From the NCBI RefSeq assembly GCF_016881005.1, contig NZ_JACOPV010000009.1, positions 62,001 through 126,000 of the forward strand: 64,000 nucleotides of DNA, given 5' to 3'. A program made the position numbers and the translations under genes. Position 1 is the stretch's first letter; each line of letters starts with the position of its first letter. Under the pieces are notes generated by a model that saw only the letters and a list, made by a program, of their open reading frames with translations, ran no database searches and was not told the origin of the DNA. Positions 56,120-64,000 of the stretch are shown here, piece after piece. The stretch is from Pseudomonas arcuscaelestis (GTDB lineage: Bacteria > Pseudomonadota > Gammaproteobacteria > Pseudomonadales > Pseudomonadaceae).

Positions 56120-59100
56120 GTCGGCTTTGGCTGTTCCTACTTGTGCTGGTGGCGGTCCAAGCCCAAGCATTTCCGGTGGTACTTGCTGGCGCTGGGACCT
56201 TGGTTTTCGGCTCTGCATTTGTGCCACTACTCGCTGTTGCCTTGGCCCTGTTTCTTGGAGTGAAGCTTTGGCGATTGCCCAGGGCCGCATTAGTGGCAAG
56301 TGCTCTTGCCGGGTTCGCGGCCTTCGCTCTGGTTTCGGTCAAGTGGTCTGAGTCGAATCGTGAAGAGATCCTTGCTACCACTCAGAGCCTTGGCGCGCCC
56401 GCCGAGCGCACAACCGACATCCCATACCCATATGTCAGTGATGCTGACCAAGCGATTTCAACCAGCCGTATGGCACCGGCTGACTTCTATGGATTGATTG
56501 GCAAGCGTTCAATACGTGTCATTCGGGTCGATTTTGGGGCTCAACTGTTCACCGACTTTGGCTTTGGTGCGACAGCTTCTCAAATTCACGACAATCCGGC
56601 CCCTATCGTCGAGCTGGCAAAGCGCCCGGGGCAGGGGGTTGTCCTCGTTGACGAGCGCGGTACGACCGCAGCAGCAATTGCCGATGCTCTAAATGCCCAG
56701 TTCGGCACGCAAATTCGCTTCTTGCAGGGCGGAGCTAACGCATTGAGCAACTACGCCTGGGAGCACCTGGATAGGACTGGTGACCCGCGCGCTGTTCTGC
56801 CATCAGAAATCCCTGCATTCAAAGCCTCCAGAGCGCCGGTCATCCTGAGCACAACCAATCCTGATGAATTCCTCGATTATGGATGGATTCATGGACTGAC
56901 TCTGTCATTGCCGGTGTTTTTGTCTGGAGCGGATTCGATTGCTGCGCAGCTTCAAGGCAAGACTGTGCTCATTACCGCCGCTGAGAGTCATTTTTCCGGT
57001 GACACATGGATATTGCTAGACATGCTTAGGGCGCGGGGAATTGATCCGTACTTCATGCAGCCCACCCGCGATGAGTTGTTGGAAAAGCCGGCATACTTCA
57101 AGCCCTATAAGAACGCAGACCGGTACATCGGAGCTGATCAGACATTCACCTACGTTGTGGGCAACCCATCAGTACAGTTCCTCGACTTTCAGCCCTCAGC
57201 GGACTGGGCGAGGACGAAAAATCGGCTTCCACGCACCGTCCACATAGACATGGAGTTAGTGGCCAAAGGTGGTCTGGATAAAGCACTGTCAAAGCTGGAC
57301 AAGACTGGCGCGTATGTGGGGTTGGCCTACGATCGGAGGACCTTCTACCACTCAATCCTCGCAGGTGAATTGCTTACCTCTTCAGGCGTTAAATGGCTTG
57401 GTACCAATACCCAGCCGGGGCTCTTCAATCGTGCTGTTCTAGTGGATCAGGATCTAATTGATCCCGCCGCTACGGTGCAGGCACGACTGCAGCAATCGGC
57501 AGTGAGTGCCCTGGGTGGCGTCTATAGTGCCTTTCCTGGGTCCGCGGCATGGGTGCTTTGCATTAACTTCGCCGTGTGCTTCGTAGGCGCATTGCTGGCG
57601 ATGCAATGCCGCAACTTCGCTGGCCGAATCTTCGTTCTCACTGCCTTTGCACTTGTTACCTACGGACTCTGGATTGCTTACCTCGAAACGACGGTTGTAT
57701 GGGTCAGCGAAGACTTCATCTCCATCACGCAGATCATGGGTGCCATCCTGGGCTGGTGGATAGTTCGCTTTCATCGTAGAAGTCACCGGTTTGGCAGACA
57801 GTCCGAAATCAGTGTGCTCCCCGCCAAGATCGATTTGCTTGAGCGAGCAGCCAGCTTGGGGCATCGGGTTGAGAAGGGGTTTGTCGTCACGTCCGAACAA
57901 GTTGGCCTGCTACCAAGCTGGGTGGTAGCAGGGCCGGTTATCGTCAGGTCTGCCGCACTCTCCGAAAGCTCATCAGCCCATACAGTTGGAATTTACGAGT
58001 CCATTAGTGCTGTCGGAGAGCAGGCTGTTCGTTTGGCTATTGCTAACGTGCGACTCCAGATCGCTGAAGCAGGGGAAACCCCTTTCTGTCTGATCCAGCC
58101 GCTACTCACGCATCAGGTGTTCGGGGTGGCTATGTTCGGTACCGCATCGGATGGCCATTTGTTCATATGCGAAGCAGGCATGGGTGGCGCTGCAACAGGC
58201 GGTACCGGTTGCACGGAGAGGGTGGCCGTACCTCTTTGGCGGACTGCAGGGTTGTCCAATACGACCCGGAAGGTTCGGCGGGCACTGATCAATCTAAATC
58301 GTGACCTGGGGGCGACCACCATTGAGTGGGCAATGTGCGCAAGAGGGAAGCTGACAATCCTGCAGGTGAGCACAGATACATTGCGTCGGCCCGCTTTGGA
58401 AAGGCTGTTGAAGCACACTGGTACCGGGCGGCAGGCCTTCCACCGCTATCAGTGCCTCCCACTTGAGCATCGCTCGGCCGTAGGCGCGGCGGTTGTTGCG
58501 ACCATGGCGGCACCAGGCGACCAATACTCTTTGGGTGGCTTGCGCGTTGCCCGTTCCCGTTCATTCGTTGCTGCCCGTTCGCTGCAACTGGTGGACATCG
58601 TGACTGTGCTGGGTAGTCTTCCCCGTACAGCATTCTCGCGCGTACCAGGCCAGCTCCTGCTTGAGGCATTTGAGTCAGCTGACCGGACTCGCGATGACCT
58701 ACGGCGCACAGTACAAATCGCTTTATCGGCACCAGAAAAGGCACTTGCACAGGCGATTGCCAGTGAATTGGCCCAGGTTTCCAAGCTTTATGGCCGGTTT
58801 GGGCGCATTGCTACTACAGCCCTTGAACTCAAGATCGAATCCCCGGTACCGGGATTTAAGCGACAACTCATCTCCACCGTTATCGGTAGCGAGCTGAGTC
58901 AACTTCATCCAGCAGCTGCAGCAGAGAGCATATCCGCCGTAGGTTATGCCGCGGTGACCTGTTTCTCGCCAGGTCAGGATCCCAGCATCGACCCAGAATT
59001 GGTTTCGCCCGTTATACAAGAGGTGGATTCCCCCCTTGCTTGGATAAAGGACAAATGCGCGGTAATGATGATGATTGAGCTGGGACGACTACGTCCGGCC

Positions 59101-59544
59101 ATTAATGAGCTGTGCCAGCGTGGTGCGGGGGAAAGCTTGCTGTCCCTTCTGCCGGCCTACCTGGGAGAACTTCCTGCGGGCTTCGATGTGGCAGGGGGAC
59201 CGCGGTCGGTGCGCGAGTTGCTTGATGGAGCTTGCTCCGCAAGCCGTCAGGCTCCTAGCGTTTTCGCTTGGGGCGTTCCTCGCCGAGGACTTGAACTCAC
59301 CCTTAACTCGCCAGACAACTACACGCCGGGTTCCGCGGTATACCTCGAGACGACCGACATGAGCCAGTTGGCGCTTGTGCAAGGTGCCGGCGCACTACTC
59401 GTGCGGTCGGGTTCATCCTTGTCCCACCTTCTCCAGCATGCGCGCCGGCTCAACGTCCCGTATGTAGTGGGTGTCAATGATGTGGCGGATCTCATAGGCG
59501 GACCTGTTCGAATTCAAGAGACTGGCGAGGTGCTCCGTGCATAA
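56116..59544 (+). CDS. Membrane protein with rhodanese-like part and PEP-synthase/PPDK-like domains
   Basis: 1142 residues, ATGA overlap with the previous gene. Signal or membrane segments at the N-terminus (LWLFLLVLVAVQAQAF, VPLLAVALALFLGVKLW), a periplasmic region of about 400 residues that includes a rhodanese-like stretch (VVLVDERGTTAAAIADALNA), and two more membrane segments near 477-535. The cytoplasmic part begins with a PPDK/PEP-synthase-type ATP-grasp segment (PVIVRSAALSESSSAHTVGI, near 605-624) and ends with a swivelling phosphohistidine domain (LLVRSGSSLSHLLQHARRLN, His1104, then VPYVVGV). I know of no such fusion in a radical SAM locus. It may phosphorylate or activate something during peptide export. 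Confidence 0.7.
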   Translation: MSRLWLFLLVLVAVQAQAFPVVLAGAGTLVFGSAFVPLLAVALALFLGVKLWRLPRAALVASALAGFAAFALVSVKWSESNREEILATTQSLGAPAERTTDIPYPYVSDADQAISTSRMAPADFYGLIGKRSIRVIRVDFGAQLFTDFGFGATASQIHDNPAPIVELAKRPGQGVVLVDERGTTAAAIADALNAQFGTQIRFLQGGANALSNYAWEHLDRTGDPRAVLPSEIPAFKASRAPVILSTTNPDEFLDYGWIHGLTLSLPVFLSGADSIAAQLQGKTVLITAAESHFSGDTWILLDMLRARGIDPYFMQPTRDELLEKPAYFKPYKNADRYIGADQTFTYVVGNPSVQFLDFQPSADWARTKNRLPRTVHIDMELVAKGGLDKALSKLDKTGAYVGLAYDRRTFYHSILAGELLTSSGVKWLGTNTQPGLFNRAVLVDQDLIDPAATVQARLQQSAVSALGGVYSAFPGSAAWVLCINFAVCFVGALLAMQCRNFAGRIFVLTAFALVTYGLWIAYLETTVVWVSEDFISITQIMGAILGWWIVRFHRRSHRFGRQSEISVLPAKIDLLERAASLGHRVEKGFVVTSEQVGLLPSWVVAGPVIVRSAALSESSSAHTVGIYESISAVGEQAVRLAIANVRLQIAEAGETPFCLIQPLLTHQVFGVAMFGTASDGHLFICEAGMGGAATGGTGCTERVAVPLWRTAGLSNTTRKVRRALINLNRDLGATTIEWAMCARGKLTILQVSTDTLRRPALERLLKHTGTGRQAFHRYQCLPLEHRSAVGAAVVATMAAPGDQYSLGGLRVARSRSFVAARSLQLVDIVTVLGSLPRTAFSRVPGQLLLEAFESADRTRDDLRRTVQIALSAPEKALAQAIASELAQVSKLYGRFGRIATTALELKIESPVPGFKRQLISTVIGSELSQLHPAAAAESISAVGYAAVTCFSPGQDPSIDPELVSPVIQEVDSPLAWIKDKCAVMMMIELGRLRPAINELCQRGAGESLLSLLPAYLGELPAGFDVAGGPRSVRELLDGACSASRQAPSVFAWGVPRRGLELTLNSPDNYTPGSAVYLETTDMSQLALVQGAGALLVRSGSSLSHLLQHARRLNVPYVVGVNDVADLIGGPVRIQETGEVLRA

Positions 59545-61180
59545 CGCCCTGGACATGCTGAACGTATGCATAGCCCCGACGAGGCTCTGCAATCTGAGCT
59601 GCACCCACTGTTATGTCGATCCGGACTTGCTGCGTGACAAAAGCATGATGGATGAACGCACCTACCGGGTGACCTACCAAAGGATCGACGAGCTGTTCCG
59701 TCGCGACAAGAAGGTCACCAAGATCAACGTGGAGTTGCTCGGTGGAGAGTTGACCATGATGCCTCTCGAGTTCTGGGAGCGGAATCTGCCATGGACACTC
59801 AAGACCATGCGGACGTGGGAGGCACTTTACGACGCTGAGGCTTCACTGATTTGGTGCACAAACCTCATCTTCAAAGACCCGGGCTACGTCGACCTGTTAA
59901 ATACGGTGGGTGAAGAGTTCGGGCATGGAATAGATATCTTTGTCCCGTGGGAGCCGGATACCAACAGGTTTCTGAAGAACGACAAGCTGCTGCCTCGATA
60001 CTTCAAGACACTTGAATCGATCACCGGCATAAAGCGGAAAACCCTGTGCATCACCATGAGCCGCGGCGTGATCGATCGGGGCGCGCAGTTCATTGTCGAC
60101 GAGTTCGTGAGCCGCGGCATTACAGACATCAGTTGCGACATGCTCTACCCAGCCGGCAGTGGTAAGGCCTATTTTCTGAAGACCTGCACGTATGGCGATG
60201 TGTCTGACTACCTACTGGAGCTTAATGCCCTGGTACCTAAGGGTGTGACCATCAGTCCGCTTGTAGAGATGCGGACAGCTGCGCGCGCCGGCCAGCATTT
60301 CCATTACCCGGGCAATGACACCTACGACATCGAGGTGGAGCCTAACGGGGAGGTAACCTTCAACTCGAGCTACACAGGGGCTGAGTCGATCTTCCCGACG
60401 CAGGTTCTTTCTGTGCACGACCCGCGCTTCGCAGAGAAAGCGATTTTCAATAACACCCCGGAATACGTGTTGCGACATCGCATGCCTTATGGCGGCTGTG
60501 CGACTTGTACCTACGCATTGACCTGCGCGGGTGGGTGGGCCTGGCATAAACAGCTCGACCAGAACATGTCATCGCTGATCGCAGCCGGCGACTGCGCGGG
60601 CCTGAAACGCGTATGGGAGTATGCGGATGAAACCACACCAGGTGTGCTTGACCGAACGAGTTATCTGAATCGAACCCATGCAAGGGGCCGGCAGGGGGGG
60701 ATGCTTAAACGCCAGGCCAAGTCTGCGATCGCACAAGGAAAGGACGTCCCTCTGATCGAGGACAGCGTGGCGGGCAACTACGAAGGTTTCTTCAACGAAT
60801 TCGACCGAGTGCGACTGGTTGCCATGAAGCCGGGGCCGCTATTCGCTAAGAGCTGGGTCGAACGTCTCTTTTTCTATGATGCCATCGGTGCACAGGTTGA
60901 CGACTACACCGGCTGGTACGCAGAAGCCGGTGACGAGGGGGGGGAAGAGCTCTTCCGCCACATCGTCTATGGGAACTTCCAGTTCCTGGCATTCGATCCA
61001 ATTGCAGTACTTGATGAAATCCTCTACAGGTCGGAATGGGAACTGTCAAAGCTGGTTACCCTGACAATTCAGGACCTCACTCAGGGGCGTACGCTGGCGG
61101 CCTCCAGCATAGGCGGGAGCCATGAAGAGCTGATCGCCTTCTGTGTCAGGGTCGTTGAAGCGCGGGAGAAGGCGGCATGA
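59537..61180 (+). CDS. Radical SAM protein 7, large type with C-terminal extension
   Basis: 547 residues from GTG 59537. Cluster Cys18-x3-Cys22-x2-Cys25 (LCNLSCTHCYV), LLGGELTMMP (GGE-L-T), FWERNLPWTL, EPDTNRFLKN, YPAGSGKAYF, and CATCTYALTCAGGWAWHK. The extension has GNYEGFFNEFDRVRLVAMKP and ERLFFYDAIGAQVDDY. It is closest to proteins 5 and 6. It overlaps the gene before by 8 bases and the next by 4. Confidence 0.9.
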   Translation: MHNALDMLNVCIAPTRLCNLSCTHCYVDPDLLRDKSMMDERTYRVTYQRIDELFRRDKKVTKINVELLGGELTMMPLEFWERNLPWTLKTMRTWEALYDAEASLIWCTNLIFKDPGYVDLLNTVGEEFGHGIDIFVPWEPDTNRFLKNDKLLPRYFKTLESITGIKRKTLCITMSRGVIDRGAQFIVDEFVSRGITDISCDMLYPAGSGKAYFLKTCTYGDVSDYLLELNALVPKGVTISPLVEMRTAARAGQHFHYPGNDTYDIEVEPNGEVTFNSSYTGAESIFPTQVLSVHDPRFAEKAIFNNTPEYVLRHRMPYGGCATCTYALTCAGGWAWHKQLDQNMSSLIAAGDCAGLKRVWEYADETTPGVLDRTSYLNRTHARGRQGGMLKRQAKSAIAQGKDVPLIEDSVAGNYEGFFNEFDRVRLVAMKPGPLFAKSWVERLFFYDAIGAQVDDYTGWYAEAGDEGGEELFRHIVYGNFQFLAFDPIAVLDEILYRSEWELSKLVTLTIQDLTQGRTLAASSIGGSHEELIAFCVRVVEAREKAA

Positions 61181-62373
61181 ACATTGCGCCTCTCACCCTC
61201 CACATCAGGCTGACAAAGGCATGCAACGCTGACTGCGGCTATTGCAGTAGCTGGCAGGAATCCCAGTCGACTCGTATGTCGCCAGAGGACTTCAAGCGTT
61301 CAATTGACTTTGTGTTCGATGAGGGATTTCAACGGCTAGGTATCTCTCCCACGCACATTACTGCCCAGTACATTGGTGGAGAGATCCTTACGGTTCCACA
61401 TGCCGATCTGCTGGAGTCTGTTTCGTATCTACGCGACAAAGCGGCCAAGTACGGTATCGCTTTCGTTGATGGTGTACAGAGCAACCTGATTGGCTCACCT
61501 GCCCGTGCTAAGAGGCTCTACGACCTGTTTGAGGGGCGCCTCGGTACTTCTGTCGATGACATGAGCGATGTCAGGACAGTAAACGGCTCTGCCGAGAAGT
61601 ACAGGCTCATCTGGCGGGAGGCTGACACCTCGTTGCGTCGTGAGAGGAGTGTGCCGGGCGCTGTCTATGTGCTCGATCAAGCAGGCCTCTCGGGCGTGGA
61701 CAGGCAAATGATGCTGTGCGCTCGCGATCAACGAATGCTTACCCTTCGCCCTCTCTTTCAGGGCGGGACGCCTGGCCAGGTCCTGCAGGGCTCAGAAGCA
61801 ACCCGTGACGCATTCGTAACAGGCTTCAAGCAATGGTTTATGCGCCTTCCAATTATCGTTGAGCCGTACTTTTACCTAACCCAAGCTCGGCTACGAACTC
61901 TCAGTGGATCGAAGCAGCTCGCCGGCGCGGGCTGCGCGTTCCAGGCTGACTGTACTAAGCGTTCCCTGTCGGTCGAGCCGAATGGCGACCTCTATGTCTG
62001 TCAGGACATGGCAGACGGAGGAATAGGTAAGTTGGGTAACTCCCTCAACGGTCAATGGGATGCCGGCATGGTGGCAATGTTGAGTGAGCGGCCCGGCCGC
62101 CTCGACGATTCCTGCCGTTCTTGCCCATACATTGCTGAATGCCAAGGTGGTTGTATGTTTGAAGCGGCAGCCCAGGGGCGCGGCATGTATGGAAAAAGCC
62201 AGCACTGCACCAGTTGGATGACGCTATTCGCTCTCATCGATGCAGGGGTAGCTGAGCACGGACTTCAAGACGTTTCAGGGTGGTTGCACCGAATCGAAAC
62301 TCGCCACGCTAATACCAAATCGGCCGGTCTCGATCGGGCCAAAACAGCCGCAATGTGGGAGGCGGAATTTTGA
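61177..62373 (+). CDS. Radical SAM/SPASM protein 8
   Basis: 398 residues. Cluster Cys16-x3-Cys20-x2-Cys23 (ACNADCGYCSS). The SAM motif is YIGGEILTVP, not GGEP. SPASM marks: CTKRSLSVEPNGDLYVCQDM and CRSCPYIAECQGGCMFEA, then a final Cys (KSQHCTSWMTLF). Same length and C-terminal pattern as protein 1 (GRGMYGK here, RGMGGKFGYC there), so the two are probable paralogues at the two ends of the locus. Confidence 0.9.
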   Translation: MNIAPLTLHIRLTKACNADCGYCSSWQESQSTRMSPEDFKRSIDFVFDEGFQRLGISPTHITAQYIGGEILTVPHADLLESVSYLRDKAAKYGIAFVDGVQSNLIGSPARAKRLYDLFEGRLGTSVDDMSDVRTVNGSAEKYRLIWREADTSLRRERSVPGAVYVLDQAGLSGVDRQMMLCARDQRMLTLRPLFQGGTPGQVLQGSEATRDAFVTGFKQWFMRLPIIVEPYFYLTQARLRTLSGSKQLAGAGCAFQADCTKRSLSVEPNGDLYVCQDMADGGIGKLGNSLNGQWDAGMVAMLSERPGRLDDSCRSCPYIAECQGGCMFEAAAQGRGMYGKSQHCTSWMTLFALIDAGVAEHGLQDVSGWLHRIETRHANTKSAGLDRAKTAAMWEAEF

Positions 62374-63014
62374 ACGACCTGAATTCGATTTACAGGGATG
62401 GCTTCGCTGTAAGCTCTATTCCCAATGACCTTGCAGATGCTTTTTTGCGTCATGCCAAAGCCGACGTGTTTCATCCGGATAAGCCAGGTAGCCCAGATGT
62501 TGTTGCTTGGGAGGAAGACGACCCATCCAAAAGCTTCACGGTTCCCCTGCATTACCTGGGGCCGATGGAGCTCATAGGGCTTGGGAAAGAGACTGAGCAC
62601 TTCAGGGCCCACATGGGGGACTGGAGTCGAACCAACGTGATGCTTCAGCGAGGTAAGCGCGGCGACTCCATGGGGTGGCATCACGATGCGTACGACCCGA
62701 TGCACATAGTCGTCATCATCTATTTGTCCGATGAAATCTGGACGCCTGAAGACGGTGGGCAGCTTCTGCTCGGGGAGGGCGACATCAACAGCATGGGGCA
62801 ACTGGTTGATGAGTCACGTGTGACCGTCAAGGAAGCCGTATCTCCAAATCACGGTACTGCAGTTTGGTTGATCAATACAAACCCCCGGTGGGTTCATAGC
62901 GTGTCCGAAATACTTTGTGATAAGGCCCGCTACACGCTGATAGGCCAATTCGGCTATCGAGAAAACGTAATGCGCGCCAACCCGCGCAAGAGATATGGGA
63001 ACGATTGGCGTTGA
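62370..63014 (+). CDS. 2-oxoglutarate/Fe(II) oxygenase (prolyl-hydroxylase-like)
   Basis: 214 residues from TTG 62370, chosen because GGAGG lies eight bases upstream; GTG 62355 is an alternative. Iron ligands: His104-x-Asp106 in GWHHDAYDP and a distal His near 176 in PRWVHSVSEI. The Arg for 2-oxoglutarate is in KARYTLIGQFGYR. GGQLLLGEGD is the usual turn of the double-stranded beta helix. Such enzymes hydroxylate peptides or small molecules. Its place within the radical SAM run suggests it acts on the same peptide. Confidence 0.82.
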   Translation: MNDLNSIYRDGFAVSSIPNDLADAFLRHAKADVFHPDKPGSPDVVAWEEDDPSKSFTVPLHYLGPMELIGLGKETEHFRAHMGDWSRTNVMLQRGKRGDSMGWHHDAYDPMHIVVIIYLSDEIWTPEDGGQLLLGEGDINSMGQLVDESRVTVKEAVSPNHGTAVWLINTNPRWVHSVSEILCDKARYTLIGQFGYRENVMRANPRKRYGNDWR

Positions 63015-63790
63015 CTAGTGCCCACCTACCGCTCAGGCGGCTACAGTTCCGAGATGCATTGATTACTGCTCCAGTATCGCTAGGCCGCACTGGCGTAGTA
63101 CTGCGTGTGCTGGATGCCTTTGTCGATGGGATCTATGGCTCTATGCGCCCGGATACCTTGGTCATGGGTAACGATCCTCTGGTCGCCCTCTGTATCGCAC
63201 TTGAGCGCGCTATGCGAGGAGAGCGGGTAGCGATAGCGCCTGACACACTCGACACAGGATCGTGGCCCAAACCTGACTATGCGCAGAATGCGCTAGCCAT
63301 CTTCAATTGCTGGGACGAAGCCATGGCACGAGAAGTCGCCAAGCAATTCCCATCACTGCCTTTGGTTGCATCGTTGCCGGAGTGCCTGACCGCGTTGAGC
63401 AAGGCATGTATGGCGACCGGCCGTGTAACACTGATTGATGGCACCACCTTCCAGACAAGCCACGGGTACATTCGCGGCGACCGGAATCGTGAGGTTCTGT
63501 TTCCTCTTCGCCCAGGTCAGCGCGACACAGCCGGTCTAAACCCAGCCTGGAAATTCCTTTCTCGACGACTGAATCGAACCCTCTTCAATCACCGAGAGCT
63601 CGAGTTTGTTAGTGCTGGCGCGGTGGTGCTCACAAGCCACCCATCTTCCTTTGTCGACTCCAGCGGTACTGCATACACCCGCGTGGGCCAGGCCAGAGTC
63701 GAAAAGCCCGAGGTTGTTGATGCCTCAGCCCGCGTCGACGATCTACGTTCAGCATTTCCAGAAGGTATGACCCAATGCAGCCAGGCTTGA
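63005..63790 (+). CDS. Unknown protein, 261 residues
   Basis: TTG at 63005 or 63011, overlapping the oxygenase stop. Alpha/beta composition (TLVMGNDPLVALCIALERAM, PLVASLPECLTALSKACMAT). No motif was recognised. It overlaps radical SAM gene 9 by 16 bases and is clearly part of the same operon. Confidence 0.6.
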   Translation: MALTSAHLPLRRLQFRDALITAPVSLGRTGVVLRVLDAFVDGIYGSMRPDTLVMGNDPLVALCIALERAMRGERVAIAPDTLDTGSWPKPDYAQNALAIFNCWDEAMAREVAKQFPSLPLVASLPECLTALSKACMATGRVTLIDGTTFQTSHGYIRGDRNREVLFPLRPGQRDTAGLNPAWKFLSRRLNRTLFNHRELEFVSAGAVVLTSHPSSFVDSSGTAYTRVGQARVEKPEVVDASARVDDLRSAFPEGMTQCSQA

Positions 63791-64000
63791 CCTCCATCGG
63801 AGAAACGGGGCGGCATACGTTTCTGTTCCAGATTAACGTCACCCGACGTTGTGATATGCGTTGCTCCCACTGCTACATCCTGTCCGACAAAAAGGACAAG
63901 AGCCCTGACATGAGCGAGGCAGAGTTTCTGCATGTCGTGCAGGGGATCGTTGAGCATATGCAGGCAGACCACAACTTCGCGCAGCGCTACAACCACGTCG
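63775..64000 (+). CDS. Radical SAM protein 9, N-terminal part (runs off right edge)
   Basis: ATG at 63775 with GAAGG upstream; the frame is open for 75 codons to the window end. Cluster Cys26-x3-Cys30-x2-Cys33 (RRCDMRCSHCYI), then a helical segment (SEAEFLHVVQGIVEHMQADH). The rest, including any SPASM part, is outside the window. Confidence 0.85.
   Translation, partial: MQPGLTSIGETGRHTFLFQINVTRRCDMRCSHCYILSDKKDKSPDMSEAEFLHVVQGIVEHMQADHNFAQRYNHV

Overview
The window looks like part of a large Pseudomonas-type megaplasmid. This is an inference from gene content: a ParA/ParB partition pair plus a second ParB-like protein, a Chp-type chemosensory operon arranged like pilGIJK-chpA of Pseudomonas aeruginosa, an R64-like type IVb (thin) pilus operon, conjugation-type ATPase and HD-domain proteins, and a long block of small genes of unknown function. 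No rRNA, tRNA, CRISPR array, insertion sequence or antibiotic resistance gene was seen. From memory, large Pseudomonas megaplasmids of the IncP-2/pBT2436 type carry a similar combination (par, chemotaxis, pil and radical SAM genes); I could not check this.

Layout. 1-7758 (minus strand): chemosensory operon, from a CheY/PilG-like regulator to a ChpA-like kinase that runs off the left edge. 7877-13517 (plus): RusA-like protein, ParB-like protein, SPOR-type lipoprotein, ParA, ParB. 13565-14588: about 1 kb without a credible gene but with strong hairpins. 14589-29588 (plus): primase/Toprim-like protein, Cas4/RecB-like Fe-S nuclease, MoxR-type AAA+ ATPase, VWA protein with an HExxH motif, DUF3150-like protein, and about a dozen small unknown proteins. 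Almost every gene here has its own terminator-like hairpin and a structured leader, and one leader type recurs five times. 29767-34158: membrane protein, SprT-like zinc protein, VirB4/TraG-like ATPase, lipoprotein. 34212-35738 (minus): membrane-anchored HD-domain protein. 35861-45753 (plus): type IVb pilus operon.

45795 to the right edge holds the most unusual part. Nine radical SAM/SPASM-type genes (the last cut by the window edge) lie with a 124-residue probable precursor peptide that ends in four Cys-His-x-Ala repeats, a conserved-looking protein of unknown function, a 1142-residue membrane protein ending in PEP-synthase/PPDK-like domains, a 2-oxoglutarate/Fe(II) oxygenase and one unknown. 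The first radical SAM genes follow the pilus genes after only 41 bases. I infer a large peptide-maturation locus coupled to a pilus.

Two dispersed DNA signals link the modules. A palindrome centred on TTTCGCATGCGAAA occurs ten times between 194 and 34213, concentrated around parA/parB, and is a candidate partition or organisation site. A second motif, TTGGNGCA-N9-CACTATTAGG, always with a 9-base spacer, lies upstream of five units: the chemosensory operon, the SPOR lipoprotein, the SprT/ATPase genes, the pilus operon and the second radical SAM operon. It is a candidate promoter or operator of a shared regulon.
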